Positions 51,823 to 63,529 of a stretch of DNA of 64,000 bases are shown here, one piece after another. Origin of the DNA: Hymenopus coronatus. Taxonomy: Eukaryota > Arthropoda > Insecta > Mantodea > Hymenopodidae. The stretch lies in the NCBI GenBank assembly GCA_030762935.1, contig CM060883.1, forward strand, positions 48,228,501-48,292,500. Reading direction: 5' to 3'. The notes under the pieces are model-generated. The model was given only the letters and a program-made list of their open reading frames with translations, had not been told where the DNA came from and searched no databases. Both the position numbers and the translations under genes were made by a program. Within the stretch, counting starts at the first letter, position 1. Every line of letters starts with the position of its first letter.

Positions 51823-52024
51823 TTATAGTGAATAGGTTAGCTAATTTACAGCGAACTGGCTGAATTTTTAAACGAAACAGCGCAAGTTCACCTAGGTAGA
51901 TGGAACAATTTGTATAAAATATTATAAATATGAATTAATCCTATATTCAAATATTTTATAAATTAATTTTATATTCACAGATTAAGGTACAGCAATTAGA
52001 ATTAAAATTAAATAGTACTTTTTA
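51823..52024. other. AT-rich spacer
   Basis: No recognisable content. Confidence 0.35.
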
Positions 52025-52834
52025 CATTTTCACTTTCTCTACACGTACTAAGTACAAAATGTATAGAGAAGGTATTGTATTCCACCCAAAATTAATACCG
52101 AGATGTAACCGGAAATTTATGAAAGATATTTAGAAAAAGGTCCATGTGTGCGTGTATCTGGACAGCACGACTCAGAAACGAAAAAACTTGGTGTTTAAGT
52201 TTTTTATGTTCCAGAGATGGAACACGAAAATTTTAACGAAATTTCCCCTCGCCTCAAACTACCTTTTACATGCAAATATGTTTGAATTTTTTTCTCTAAA
52301 AATGGTTCCAAAATTTTTGATTAAAATACCGTATATTAAAGATATTTACAGGATAAATTAAATAGATATGTCTTGAATTTTCTGGGAATAGCTTCTGAAG
52401 ATCTCTTCATTCCGGATAAATTTTGCACAACTAATAAACCGTAAGCGAGAGACAAACTTACTGCACAAAAAACGTAGATCTCGTTAAAGTACAATTTTTT
52501 TCGTAGAGTTTACTGTTTTCGAGACATTCTTTGTTTCTGGTTTCGATTGTAAACTCCGTAACTTCTCAAACGGGAAGTCAACTTTGGTTTCATCTCTCTT
52601 GTTTTACTCCCGGGAATGCAAAAAAGAACCGAATGGAATTGTTTCAAATATCGACGAGTTTTTAAAAGATTTGATTATCACTTTAGCCTAGTACATTCTC
52701 TTATTTCCCTTCTACTTACAAGGAAGCAATTAATAAGAGCAATTCTGCTAATGTTTATCTCGATTAGAATTGTGCAGTAAGAAGTCTTAGAGCAGCTAGA
52801 AAAAGTCATGTGAGTGTAACACATCAAACTTTTT
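52025..52834 (+). mobile_element. DR repeat, full length, older
   Basis: 5' CACTTTCTCTACACGTAC with a partly broken hairpin, reduced microsatellite (TGTGTGCGTG), worn palindrome, and 3' end TCATGTGAGTGTAACACATC. Confidence 0.9.
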
Positions 52835-53037
52835 AACATGGCGATGGGTTTCAAACTCTAGAACACCTTTCCTGGCTACGCCCAAGTTCACTGCTACTAT
52901 TCTTGCAAATAAATAATATTAAATCCATTTATGTGATTCCTTTTGCACACTGATTCCTTTGACCTGCCCTTCGCTATCTCCAATTAAAATATTTGTAACT
53001 AGTAAACCCGTTGCCCCAAATTGAAAAGATCAACCTT
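52835..53037. other. Short unassigned spacer
   Basis: No recognisable content. Confidence 0.3.
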
Positions 53038-53778
53038 ATTCTTTCTCTACACGTACTATGTGCATAGTGTATAGAGAATGTATTGCATTCCACCCAAAAA
53101 TTCGATACTGAGATTTCACCGTAAATACATGTTTTAAGCTCTCCTGAATCCAGAAACAGCATATTTAGAAAACTGTCCGCGTGTGTGTCCATGTGTCTGA
53201 ACACGATAACTCAAAAACGAAGAGTCCATAAAATACCAAACTTGGTATTTAAGTTCAGTACCTTCCAAGGATGCGACAGGAAGATTTTGAAAAAATCCCT
53301 CACCCCTAATAACTTATACATGAAAACATTCACGAACATTTTTGTTTTCACAAAAACGGCTCGTGTATTAAAGATAGGAATAGCCTCCAAAGATGTCTAT
53401 TCTGGATGAATTTTGCTTGATTTTGCATAAATAGTAAACTTAAGAGACGCACAAAAATTGTAGATCTCGTTAAAACAATTTATATCATATATTTATTTTT
53501 TTTTTTCATGGAGCTGACCATTTTTTTTTTTTTTTAGATATTCCGTGTTATTTGTTTCAATTTTAAAATAGTTGAAAACTTTTCACTTACGGGGATTTGT
53601 CAACTCCTGGCAATACAAAGAAACGGATTTCATCCACATGGCAACCAGCTTTAAGAGCTTCTGCTCAAGTTTACCTCAGTTAGCATGAAGTACGCAGATA
53701 GAAACGTAAGCTTTTTAACAATCATTTGTTACAGAGATGTAGAGAAAGTCATGTGAATGGACCACATCAGATTTTTTT
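53038..53778 (+). mobile_element. DR repeat, full length with internal deletions (subfamily B)
   Basis: Good 5' hairpin (core ACTATGTGCATAGT), GAACACGATAACTC, near-palindrome at 53232-53251, two T-runs around 53500-53535, terminal motif TAGAGAAAGT and hairpin ATGTGAATGGACCACATCAG. Confidence 0.92.
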
Positions 53779-54223
53779 AACTATTTTGCAACATACAGAA
53801 AATATAATTTACTGTAATGCTGTTTGCCATTCGTTGTTGATTAGCGGAGTGTCGTACACTAAGTTTATTTGGATGCATTTCAAAGGCTTCTGCACATACC
53901 ACGAACCATTCCTAATCCTCAAGAGGATGATTCAGCTGTCACACATATCCGTAATCTATGTAACGTTACATTCTCTACTCACTCTTCTACAAAATAGACT
54001 TACAACAGTTATTCTGTATTTCAAACCGGTCGCTATGTGATACCTTTGAAATTATGTTCTCTTTGCATGAACACGAAAAAGAGACAGATTAAAGCATAGT
54101 AATTTGCAACTGAGTAAATTAAAAAAATATTTAAAATTCAGAGTAATAAAACATAATATTTTAGAAATGGTTAATCACCCTCACACACAAAAAGAAGCGA
54201 TTAAATAAATTGGACGAGATCAA
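53779..54223. other. Unassigned spacer
   Basis: No gene or repeat recognised. Confidence 0.4.
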
Positions 54224-54540
54224 TTTTTTTACTTTCCCTACACGTACCATGTACATAGTATATAGATAAGGTATTGTAATGTACCCAAAAATTCGATACC
54301 AAGATTTCATCGGAAATACATGTTTTGAGACCCCCTGAATCCAAAGAAAAGCATTTTGTCTATATGTGTGTGTGTGTGTGTGTCTGTGGGCAGCATAGGT
54401 CAAAAATGAAAAGTCCGTTAAAAACCAAACTTGGTATTAAGGTTTAGTATCTTCCATGGATGCGACAAGAAGATTTTCAAGAAAATCCCCCCCCCAACTA
54501 CCCTTTACATGGAACTTTTTTCGAACATTTTGATTTTTTC
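54224..54540 (+). mobile_element. DR repeat, 5' half, plus arm of a foldback (subfamily A)
   Basis: 5' hairpin, (GT)n 54365-54382, GGGCAGCATAGGTC, near-palindrome and the 'ccctttacatggaac' block. It then switches into an inverted DR at 54541. Confidence 0.88.
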
Positions 54541-54768
54541 TGCAAAATTCAGCAAATTCATCTAGAATAGAGAGGTCTTCAGGTATTTTAATCAAAATCA
54601 TTAGCCGTTTTTGAGAAAATCAAAAGTTTCGATTTTGCCCCCCTTTTAAAGGGGAGTTTGCGGTGGGGGATTTTTCTGAAAAACTTCGTGTCATATTAAA
54701 GTTAAGTACCAAGTTTGGTACCTTACCTACTTTTCACTTTTGAGTTATCATATTCACGGACACACGGA
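54541..54768 (-). mobile_element. DR repeat, minus arm of a foldback, part 1
   Basis: 'caaaattcagcaaattcatctagaat' leads through the DR interior to the microsatellite ('attcacggacacacgg'), where a SINE interrupts it. A deletion removes about 60 bases near 54580. Confidence 0.85.
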
Positions 54769-55042
54769 AATTGGAAATGGAGTTTTATTTATGGACGCTC
54801 TTTAACTTCTGTAGTTCTCAGCGTCCCATTCTATGTTGGGCGTGAAAGACAGCTCAAACTTTCTCAGAAGACTCTTTATCAGGCATGAGGTTCTTGACGT
54901 GCCGTAAATCTACGAAGGAAACCATTCTAAGAATTTTTAAGTGCACAAAAAAAACAAAAAAAAACTATCGCCCTCAGCTGGGTTTGAACCCGCAACCTTG
55001 AGTACAAGAGGCTATCATGGTAACCACTACACCACAGAGGAC
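54769..55042 (-). mobile_element. tRNA-derived SINE family A, copy 4, inserted in a DR microsatellite
   Basis: Tail TTTATGGACGCTCTTTAA on the left, body, then the minus-strand head with A box TGGTGTAGTGG and B box GGTTCAAACCC on the right. Both flanks are the CA-rich microsatellite of one DR copy, so the insertion point is inside it. A short 'ggacac' occurs on each side but is part of the microsatellite, so a true duplication cannot be claimed. Confidence 0.9.
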
Positions 55043-55175
55043 AACACTGACACAAGGACACGGACCTTTTTTCTAAAAATGCTTTTCTTCGACACAGGGA
55101 GTCTTAAAACGTATATTTCCGGCGAAATCTGGGTATCGAATCTTTGGGTGAAATGCAATGTCTTCTCTACCTATG
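55043..55175 (-). mobile_element. DR repeat, minus arm of a foldback, part 2
   Basis: 'gacacggaccttttttc', 'aaaacgtatatttccgg' and a worn 5' hairpin complete the copy after the SINE. Confidence 0.85.
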
Positions 55176-55742
55176 TACCAAGTACTAAAGGGTATTTTTA
55201 GGGTGTGTGGGAGTTTCCTGAAAAAAGAATACATCCCTTATATTTGACATTCAAGCAACTCCGTTATGTGGTGGCAAGTAGGGAGTACGAGAGTGCAATC
55301 TAAAATCCTAGACAAGGATTTTGAAGTTTCTCTGCCGAACTCTCTAACATTGTGAAAGATTTAGTCAGGTATCGAACCGAGACACGTGCCCTTCTGCCTA
55401 TGTTTGTGCAGGAAGGGCGGCCATATACGCCCCCGTTAAGGAAGTTGCAACAATAAACTACCGCACGGTAAACAAAAGACTAGCAACTGGCTAGTGGGCG
55501 TGGCGAAAACAAAATAGGATCGATGGGAACGGAAACCTCCTATGTGTCTGTTGTTAACCCTCGTAAAATTGTTTCCGAGTGTAATGAAATGCTTAAAGGA
55601 GAGGAAGAATAACAAAAAATGTTTTTACCAATGCTCAATGCTTGTTTTTCATGTTACATACCTGCTTTAATGTACAGAGTTAATTAGAGATAAGAAGCAT
55701 TTTACGTCAATAAGAATAATATGTACCATCATTATAAAGAGA
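55176..55742. other. Unassigned spacer with a tRNA-like remnant
   Basis: At about 55360-55420 the minus strand has a B-box-like TCTCGGTTCGATACC in a GC-richer patch, likely a SINE scrap. The rest has no recognisable content. Confidence 0.4.
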
Positions 55743-56539
55743 AAACATCTGATGTGTTCCATTAACAAGATTTTATCTACATCTCTAACAAATTATTGCT
55801 AAAAAGCTTATGCTTCTTTTTACTTCATGCTAATCGAGAAAAAATTAGCAGAGATGGTCTTATTACTTATTAGTCAGAAGCTGGTTGCCATGTGACTGAA
55901 GTTCCTTTGTTTGTATGGACAGAAGATTACAAATTCCTGTATAAGAAAAGCATGTTTTTAAAGCTGAAACCAAAATCAAGGAATATCTAAAAAACGATCA
56001 ACTCCACGAAAAAATGTATGTTATATAAATTGTGTTTTAACGTGCTCTTCATTTTTTCTGTATTAAGTTTTTGTCCATCTCTTATGGTTTAGCAGTTATG
56101 CAAAATTCCGTAAAATGCATCCAGAATAAAGTAGTCTTCAGAGGCTATTCCCAGAAAATACAAGTATACTTTATTTGTCAGTAAATATCTTTAATATACG
56201 ATATTTTAATCAAAATCGTTAGAGCTATTTTTGAGAAAATATAAATTTTCAAAAAAGGTCCATATAAAGGGTAGTTTGGGGTGGGAGGAGATTTCTCAAA
56301 ATCTTCGTGTCGCTTCTCTGGAATATACTAAACTTAAATACCAAGTTTGGTATTTAACGGAATTTTCGTTTTTGAGCTATGCTGTCCCCCCCCCACACAC
56401 ACACACACACACGCGCGGATCTTTTTCCATTTTTCTTTTTTGATTCAGGGGGACACAAAACATATTTCTGGTGAAATCTCGGTATTGGATTTTTGGGAGG
56501 AATGCAATACCTTCTCTATACACTATGTACATAGTACGT
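55743..56539 (-). mobile_element. DR repeat, near full length (subfamily A)
   Basis: Minus-strand copy from the 3' hairpin (CATCTGATGTGTTCCATTAA) to ACTATGTACATAGTACGT. The final AGAGAAAGT is missing. The microsatellite is C-run plus (CA)n at about 56386-56411. Confidence 0.92.
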
Positions 56540-56703
56540 TGACTGTTTTACCATTGAAAACCCATGTACTGTATTTCTTACGGACATGAGGATATGAACA
56601 GCTTTCTAACTTAAATCCACAAATTATTGAAAGACTAAAACTGAATTACAAATCCTTATCCACTAGAAAGCGAACACATTGGGGTTTTAGAAGAACATAA
56701 TCA
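56540..56703. other. Short spacer
   Basis: No recognisable content. Confidence 0.3.
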
Positions 56704-56812
56704 GGTAAGATGGCTCCGCAGTAACGTGAGAAGATCGCTTTCGGGGTTCCGGAGTTCAATCCTAGTGGCCGTCTAATGTAACTGTTTTTCCGTGGTTATC
56801 CCTGGTTGACCG
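56704..56812 (+). mobile_element. tRNA-related SINE fragment (family J), copy 2
   Basis: 'aagatggctccgcag', GGGGTTCCGGAGTTCAATCC and 'tttttccgtggttatccctgg' in the same order as 694-785. Confidence 0.55.
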
Positions 56813-57144
56813 AGGCGAATAGTGGAGTGACGTATTCTGCCATGGATTTCTTCTCTCCCTCATTTCCAGCTTTCACGTTTCAGGATGACTACGGGGCTGC
56901 GGTCCGATGCTTTAATTATGGCAAATGGTCTGTTATTTTCTGGTTGATCCTCGTATTTTGTGATTCTAGATCATTGGGGTCATCTAAATGGTTTAACTAT
57001 ACAGGTGAATTGAACTAAATATAAACATCACATGATGTAAACATAGCAAAGGAAAATACATCAATGTTGCAAACGTAAACATCACTGAAATTAAGTATAC
57101 CTACAGTAACTTAAATATTCTCTTAGACCGTTTATAAAATATGG
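56813..57144. other. Unassigned spacer
   Basis: A 70-codon plus frame (56806-57018) has no recognisable domain. No other signal. Confidence 0.35.
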
Positions 57145-57339
57145 TCACTCCTCTGAGTAGTGTGGTGGTAGTGTGTGTCTGTCTCACATTTAATAGGTCG
57201 CGAGTTCGAATCACGCTTAAGGCGAGTTATCCGGATAAGGTTTTTTCGGGGTTTTGCATTATCCTGAGAGGACTAATATCACCAATTTCATTCATCATTC
57301 AATATGACCAACCAGGTTAAAGGACGTTGAGATACAATA
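57145..57339 (+). mobile_element. tRNA-derived SINE family E, copy 4
   Basis: Head with A-box-like TGGTGGTAGTGTG and B box GAGTTCGAATCACGC. Body 'cgagttatccggataagg' and TTTTTTCGGGGTTTTGC; tail 'gaccaaccaggttaaaggac'. It abuts a DR 3' end with no spacer. Confidence 0.9.
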
Positions 57340-58166
57340 AAAAATCTTATGTGTTCTATTCACATGTCTTTCTCTACATCTCTGCAATAAACTTATTGTT
57401 AAGAAGCCTATTCTTCTATTTACTTAATGCTAATCGAGAAAAAATTAGCAGAAAATTACTTGCTTCCCTGTAACTAGAAGGAAACTAAGGGCGTATCATA
57501 GGCTTAATCGATAATCAAATCTTATAAAGCTGGTTGCTATGTGATTAAAGTTGACAAATTCCCGTATGAGAAAAGTATAAGTATTTTAAAGGTGAAACTA
57601 ATAAGGAGTATCTCAAAAACTTCACGAAAAAAACTGTACACAACATAACTTGTGTGTTTTAACCAGATCTACATTTTTGGTTTAAGTAAGTTTTTGCCCA
57701 CCTCTTTCAGTTTACCAGTTATACAAAATTCCGTAAAATTCATCCAGAATAAACATGTCTTCAGAGGCTATTCCCAGGAAATTGAAGATATACACTTTAT
57801 TTGTCATGTAAATGTCCTAAATATAAGAGATTTTAATCAAAATCGTTAGAGCCAGTTTTGAGAAACTCAATTTTTTCCATGTAAAGGGTAGTTGGGGGTG
57901 GGGAAGTTTCTTGAAAAATCTTCGTGTCGCACCCTTTGAAGATACCGAACCTAAATACCATTTAGTATTTAATTGTCTTTTCGTTTTTGAGCTATGCTGT
58001 CCACAGACACACACACACACACGCACACGGACCTTTTTCTGATTTTTTTTCGGATTCAGGGGGTCTCAAAACATGTATTTCCGATGAAATCTTGGTATCG
58101 AAGTTTTGGGTGAATATAATAGTTCCTCCATACACTAGGCACATAGTATGTGTAGAGAATCTAAAA
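57340..58166 (-). mobile_element. DR repeat, full length (subfamily A)
   Basis: Minus-strand copy from AAAATCTTATGTGTTC to ATGTGTAGAGAATCTA. (CA)n at 58009-58028; part of the palindrome is deleted. Confidence 0.93.
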
Positions 58167-58556
58167 ATGGTCATGACATTTTGAAAGGCGATGCTGCTAG
58201 AGAATAGAAACATAACGCCTAAATACACATTATCTATCACAAAATAGATAGTTAATTTCGGTTTATTAAATATATTACGCAGCAAAGCGGATAAGGCAAG
58301 CATTTTTCTCGCCAGAGGCGACATTAGATCGGCGATGCCACTCGCTATCTCTTTCGGTGGAAATAGCGCGTAACGAGTTGAAGTAACTGGTACCGATAAA
58401 CCCTGAAAAGGTTCACATACAACCTGCAAAGTCGTTTAACACCACATAGTTTGAAACGAGCCGGTAGATCGAGAAAGAAACGGATGGAGAGCAGTGGCAG
58501 TTAATTTTTCTATGATGTACAAATTAAACTAGAGTAAAATGATAAAAACAACTTGT
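58167..58556. other. Unassigned single-copy segment
   Basis: A minus-strand open frame continues here from the DR (57992-58429, 145 codons). The part outside the DR (58170-58429) includes PFQGLSVPVTSTRYAL and SPLARKMLALSALLR-like text, but I recognise no family. GC is somewhat raised. Confidence 0.35.
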
Positions 58557-59382
58557 ATTACTATCTCTACACGTACCATGTAGATAGTGTATGGAGAAGG
58601 TATTGCATTCCACCCAAAAATTCGATACCGAGATTTCACAGGAAATAGACGATTTAGGGTCCCTGTAACCAAATAAAGCATTTTGGGAAAAAGTCCGTGT
58701 GTGCGTGTGTGTACGATAACGCAAAAACGAAAGGTCAGTTTAGTATCTTCCAGGGATGAGATACGAAAATTTTGAGAAAAATCCCCCCCACCCTAAACTA
58801 ACCTTTACATGGAAAAAATTTCGAAAATTTTGATTTTCTCAAAAATGGTTATAGCGATCTTGATAAAAATACCGTATATTAAAGATATTTATATGGCAAA
58901 TAAAGTGTATAACTTGAATTTTCTGGGAATAGCCTCTAAAGACCTCTTTATTCTGAAAGAATTTTCTTAAATATTGCCTAACTGGTAAACCATAAAAGAT
59001 GGGCAAAAATGTACTACACAAAAAATGTAGATTACGTTAAAACACACAATTTATGTCATATGTTTTTTTCGTGTAATTGATCATTACTGAAATATTCCTT
59101 GTTATTTGTTTCAGATTTAAAATACTTGAACTTTTCTCACACGGAAAGTTGTAAACTCCTAGGCCCTGCACGAAAACGGATTTCAACCACACAGCAACCA
59201 GCTTTTAAAAGATTTGACATTCGCATTCCCTTATTTTCCTTCTTACAAGGAAGCAAGTAATTAAGAAACTTTCTGCTAATGTTTATCGCGATTATCATAA
59301 AGTAAAGAGAAGAATATGTTTTTAACAATGTTTTGTTACCGAGATGTTGAGAAAGTCATGGAAATGGAATCATCAGATTTTT
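58557..59382 (+). mobile_element. DR repeat, full length (subfamily B)
   Basis: 5' ACTATCTCTACACGTACC and hairpin, microsatellite GTGTGTGCGTGTGTG, 'acgataacgcaaaaacg'. The palindrome is lost by deletion. The 3' end is worn (GTCATGGAAATGGAATCATC). Confidence 0.92.
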
Positions 59383-59649
59383 AATTACATGTATTTGCAA
59401 TTATTTCGTTAAATTCTGGTTACCCCCAATAGAATTATTTTCAGCTACAGCAACAGATGTTTATCAGTCAGACGATATCTATATTTTGATTTGGCGTAAT
59501 TCATCTGTGAAAATTGTTGCTCCTTCAAGTGTTAAGAAACAAACGTCAACATTTAGCCGCAAAGAATTTTAATTGTGCTTTGCAACTGGCAACTTTAAAT
59601 AAAACAAAACCACGATTACCGTGGCAATATTTAGAAAACCATTTTTAAT
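59383..59649. other. AT-rich spacer
   Basis: No recognisable content. Confidence 0.35.
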
Positions 59650-59917
59650 TTATACGTACTTAGAACATTGTGTATACAGATGATTTGTATTGCACCCAAA
59701 AATTCGATACCGAATCATATTTTAAAACATTTGACTGTCGGTTTTGCCTAGTGTAGTCTCTTATTTTCTTCCTGCCTAAAAGGAACTAAGTAATACGATT
59801 GCTTCTGCTAATATTTATATTGATTAGCATGAGTTAGTTAGAAAAATAAGTTTATTAACACTAATTCGTTACAGAAATGTGGAGAATGTCATATGAATTG
59901 TGCATTTAAGATTTTTC
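59650..59917 (+). mobile_element. DR repeat, large internal deletion (~270 bp)
   Basis: About 60 bases of 5' end (TACGTACTTAGAACATTGTG through CCCAAAAATTCGATACCGA) are joined to the last ~200 bases, ending ATATGAATTGTGCATTTAAG. Both termini remain, so it resembles a deletion derivative. Confidence 0.82.
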
Positions 59918-60466
59918 AGAGATATTTTTAGCTGCAAATCTATTCTTGCTGGTTTGGTATGCATAGGATTTACAACTGATAGAAATCATTTCCCGGCAAA
60001 TTGTTTACTCTAGTAAGGGAACATACTTATTGAATTCCTTGTTCACATTTGTATTTTGGAGGGATTGCTAAGAGGGAAAGTTGTGTAGCTGCCTCTCTTG
60101 AAACTGTCCTTTCCTTCTGTACGGCAAAGGTTTTGATTGTATCATACATGTTTACTGATTTTGATTTCTCCTTTGATGGTCAAGTTCATTTTTATTTACT
60201 CTTTTTCAACAGGACACAAGTCGCAATTACAGAAAGTAATTGTCAACAAGGAGTCAAATCCTTGTATGCTGGCTTAAGATCCTCCGTGAAACTTTTCAAC
60301 TGGAATTTTGACGCGGCCCGACACTGCTTGCAAATAGACTGGTCGTATACGGGCACATACATACCCGTCATATACTTATTTAATTACTTGTGTAACCATT
60401 TCATTAAGATTGCTATTACAATATAACCATTACATTATTTTCTGCCCATCCCTAGTAACTGGTTGC
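59918..60466 (+). other. Unassigned segment with open frame and splice-acceptor-like site
   Basis: A plus frame is open for 125 codons at 60049-60426. TTTACTCTTTTTCAACAG|G near 60197-60212 is a good acceptor match. The following codons (SNCQQGVKSLYAGLRSS; FNWNFDAARHCLQIDW) look less A/T-driven than the surroundings. No homologue is recognised and no matching donor is evident. Host exon or uncatalogued element; weak. Confidence 0.25.
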
Positions 60467-60619
60467 TTTTTTACTTTCTCTAGTCCCGTATGTACAATGT
60501 ACATAGGGATAGAGAAGTATTGTATTCCACCCAAAAATTCGATACCGAGATTTCACCGGAAATAAATGTTTTAGGACCCCCTGTATCCATAAAAGTATTT
60601 TCAGAAAAAGTTCCGTGTG

Positions 60620-60665
<46 letters not shown>

Positions 60666-61398
60666 TGTGAGCACGATAACTCAAAAACGAATAGTAGCTA
60701 AAATACCAAAATTGGTATTTAAGTTTAGTATCTTCCAGGAATGCGACACGAAGATTTTGAGAAAAATCCCCCCACCCCAAACTACCCTTTACATGGAACT
60801 TTTTTTCGAAAATTTTGATTTTCTTAAAAATGGCTCTAACGATTTTGATTAAAATATCGTATATTAAAGATATTTACCTGACAAATGAAATGTATATCTT
60901 GAACTTTCTGGGAATAGCTTCTGAAGACCTGTTTATTTTGGATGAAGTTTGCTTAATTTGGCACAACTAGTAAACCGTAAGAGATAGACAAAAACTTACT
61001 CTACAAAATATGTAGGTTTTTTTAAAATACACAAGTTATGTCATACATTTTTCTCGTGGAGCTTACCGTTTTCGAGGTACTCATTGTTATTAGTTTCAGT
61101 TGTGAAGTACTTATACTTTTCTCAGACGGGAGTGTCCGTTTTTCTTTTGTTCTACTCCTGACCAAGAAAAGAAGCGATTTGTAATGACAATCGCGTAACG
61201 ACAGCTTTTAAAACATTTGACTATTGGTTTAGCCTAATGTATTCCCTTATTTTCTTCCTACTTATACGGAATTAAGCAATAAGAACATTGTGCTAATGAG
61301 TGCCTCGATTAGCAAGGTGCAGAAAGAAGAACAATCTTATGTAAGAAGCTTGTAGAACAGCTAGAGAAAGTCATGCGAGTGTAACACATCAGCTTTTT
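60467..61398 (+). mobile_element. DR repeat, full length (subfamily B)
   Basis: TTTTTACTTTCTCTAG, hairpin around TATGTACAATGTACATA, (GT)n 60617-60664, GAGCACGATAACTC, near-palindrome at 60702-60721, terminal motif TAGAGAAAGT, and 3' GCGAGTGTAACACATCAGC. Confidence 0.94.
60617..60664. repeat. (GT)n microsatellite in a DR
   Basis: Near-perfect GT run of about 23 units with one GC step. Confidence 0.93.
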
Positions 61399-62136
61399 TA
61401 TTTAGCCGTTTCAAAGTCTCATTTTCTGTTCATCACCAGAATGCTCTGTTGCCGCCAGGGCAGTTATAGCGCGAGAATGCGCGCGCGCATGTCACATATG
61501 GAAATCCACCACTATACCCACACCGTGAGAACACGCAATGCTATCGGCTCATCAAACAGGGGTCACTTGAGTGCACTCGGCCAACAGATTGTGGTGCTAT
61601 TCATGCGCTTTCCCACAGTCACTTGTCTTCCTGTTCACTCCCCATGTACTTAGCAGAAACCAGAAAAACAATGCGCTTTGTTTGATATCACTCAAGTAAT
61701 GGGAGTAATACATCGTATTGATTTTCTGACGAGCTTGCGGCTTTACCATTAAGTGGAAAACAGAGAAAGAAACATTACAAAAATATTCAGACATGTATTT
61801 GCCTTTTGTAAATGCGGGTTTTACAATTTCTGTGATGTCAAACAAAAGAAAATGTTTCATTATATGAAAGGCATTGTAAAACTGGCAAGGAAGCTGCGGA
61901 AATACATCTATGCCGAGCGAATCACACCAGCTTGAAATTCCTGAAGTGCTGCTACGACCTGTTTTCTGAAAATTCAGTTCAAATGCAGGCAGGAACAAAA
62001 TCCAATAATTATCAGAAATTGAAATGCTTCAGGCATTCCGACACGCCATTAAATTTCCAAATTGGCTCGTATTTTTCCGGTAAACCGCAAATTAATTGGC
62101 TGACCTAATAGTTGAGTAAATTTTAAAGCCCAGGAC
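61399..62136. other. Unassigned spacer
   Basis: Includes a perfect ATGCGCGCGCGCAT palindrome (about 61476-61489). Frames up to 133 codons on the minus strand (61597-61998) show no recognisable domain. Confidence 0.4.
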
Positions 62137-62318
62137 TGACAGAACTTTTAACAATGTAAGTCACCATTAGGGTATATCATCAAAATAATTTCGGATGGAG
62201 AATGTAATGCCATGTCATTTGGTGCTTAGAGCAACCGGACAGATCCTGGCAGATCAGTGGTTCAAAATCCCCTATGACATTGAGTTTTTCAGTATGACTA
62301 ATTTTCCTAGTTGTAACC
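62137..62318 (+). mobile_element. tRNA-derived SINE family G, copy 2
   Basis: Matches 47338-47584: 'caatgtaagtcaccatt', 'tagagcaaccgg'-like D-arm, GATCAGTGGTTCAAAATCCC (B-box region), ATGACATTGAGTTTTTCAGT. More worn than copy 1. Confidence 0.68.
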
Positions 62319-62322
62319 AACT

Positions 62323-63529
62323 GGGAGCGTTCAATAAGTCCTTAGAAAAACCAAGAAATTACACTCGTATCATCGATAAAAAGTTGCTATTTAGTAACCG
62401 TCGGCTCTTACCAGATAGCAGTTCAAGTTTCAGTTATATCCGCCATGTGCTTTCGTTGCCATAAGTGATAGAATCAGCAATCTTGTTCTTCTTTAGAAAG
62501 ACGGAAAAAAGAAGAGTTTCGAGCAGTGATTCAACACTTTATTTAAAAGGAAACACCGAAAGAGATAAAAGCAGAGTTGGATGAAGTTCAGGACACATCT
62601 ACTCCTGCGTTTGCAACAATTTGCAATTGGACAAATGAATTTAAACGTGGCCGTACATTCATAAATCATGAACATCGTTCCGGACTAGTAGATGTGCCTT
62701 CCTCCGAAATTGACAAAATCCAGGACATGGTTTTGAGTGATATACGAACCAAAGTTTGCGAAATAGTAGAGGCCACAGGCATATCACAAGGTGCAGTGTT
62801 CACAATTTTATACCAAAAATTAGGTCTGATAAAGGTCTTGGCAAGATGGGTGCCGCGTTTGCTCTCAATGGAGAATAAACGCAATCGTGTGATCTATTCG
62901 GAAGCTAGTTTGTTACTTTTCCGTCGAGTTTCTGCACGATACATAACTTGGATCAAACACGGATACACTACTATACTTCAGAGACAAAAGTACTCTCGAA
63001 ATAGTGGGATTTTAAAGGCGAACCGGCTCCGAAGAAGGCAAAGGTGGTGAAATCTGCAGACAAGGTGATAACCTCAGTTTTTTGGGGGTGCACGTAGAAT
63101 CATCTACATTGATTACTTGCAGAAAGAAGAACGATAAACGAGAGTATTATTTATCGTTATTGAATCGGTTGAACGGAGAAACCAAGAAAAAAACGACCTC
63201 ATCTGGCAAAGGAAAAGATTCTCTTCCATCAAGACAATGCAAGAGTGCACAGCTGCGCAATTTCGATGGATAGAATTTTATAATTAAAGTTCGATTTATT
63301 ACAACATCCACCGTATTCGCAAGATTTTACCCCCAATGACTTTTTTACTATTTCCAAACTTGAAAAAGTTGCTTAGCGGAAAATGATTCACGACTAACGA
63401 AGAGATCATCTCCCAAACAGATACCTATTTTGAAGACCTTCCGAAATCGTACTTCCTGGAAGGCTTAAAACGGTTGGAGAAACGCTGAATAAAATGTATC
63501 GAGGTAAAAGGAGATTATTTGAAAAATAA
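62323..63529 (+). mobile_element. Decayed mariner element
   Basis: The left end reads GGGAGCGTTCAATAAGTCC, a mariner-type terminus. The matching right end is missing, because the transposase stop is followed within a few bases by a DR 3' end. The element is therefore right-truncated, probably by or before the DR. Confidence 0.75.
62493..63529 (+). pseudogene. mariner transposase, decayed
   Basis: The N-terminal text ERRKKEEFRAVIQHF (the start codon appears changed to TTA), a stop, then ETPKEIKAELDEVQDTSTPA and CNWTNEFKRGR cover the helix-turn-helix DNA-binding domain. DKIQDMVLSDIRTKV, EATGISQGAVF and ARWVPRLLSMENKRNR follow. The first catalytic motif (usually DETW) is garbled near 62940. SVFWGC follows after a shift. 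HQDNARVH-like DNA (HQDNARVHS near 63228) keeps the second Asp. A PPYSQDFTPND-like stretch near 63310-63345 replaces SPDLAPSD. The tail is FEDLPKSYFLEGLKRLEKR and the stop is near 63527. Frameshifts and stops throughout. It is of the mariner (DD34D) family but a different lineage from 25638-26969. Confidence 0.9.

Noticed and set aside
57992..58429. 145-codon minus-strand frame as a host gene
   Set aside because: Its C-terminal third is translated DR, including the CA microsatellite. The remainder matches nothing that I recognise.
61441..61998. Frames of 60-133 codons on both strands
   Set aside because: No domain recognised; the overlap of opposite frames suggests chance.
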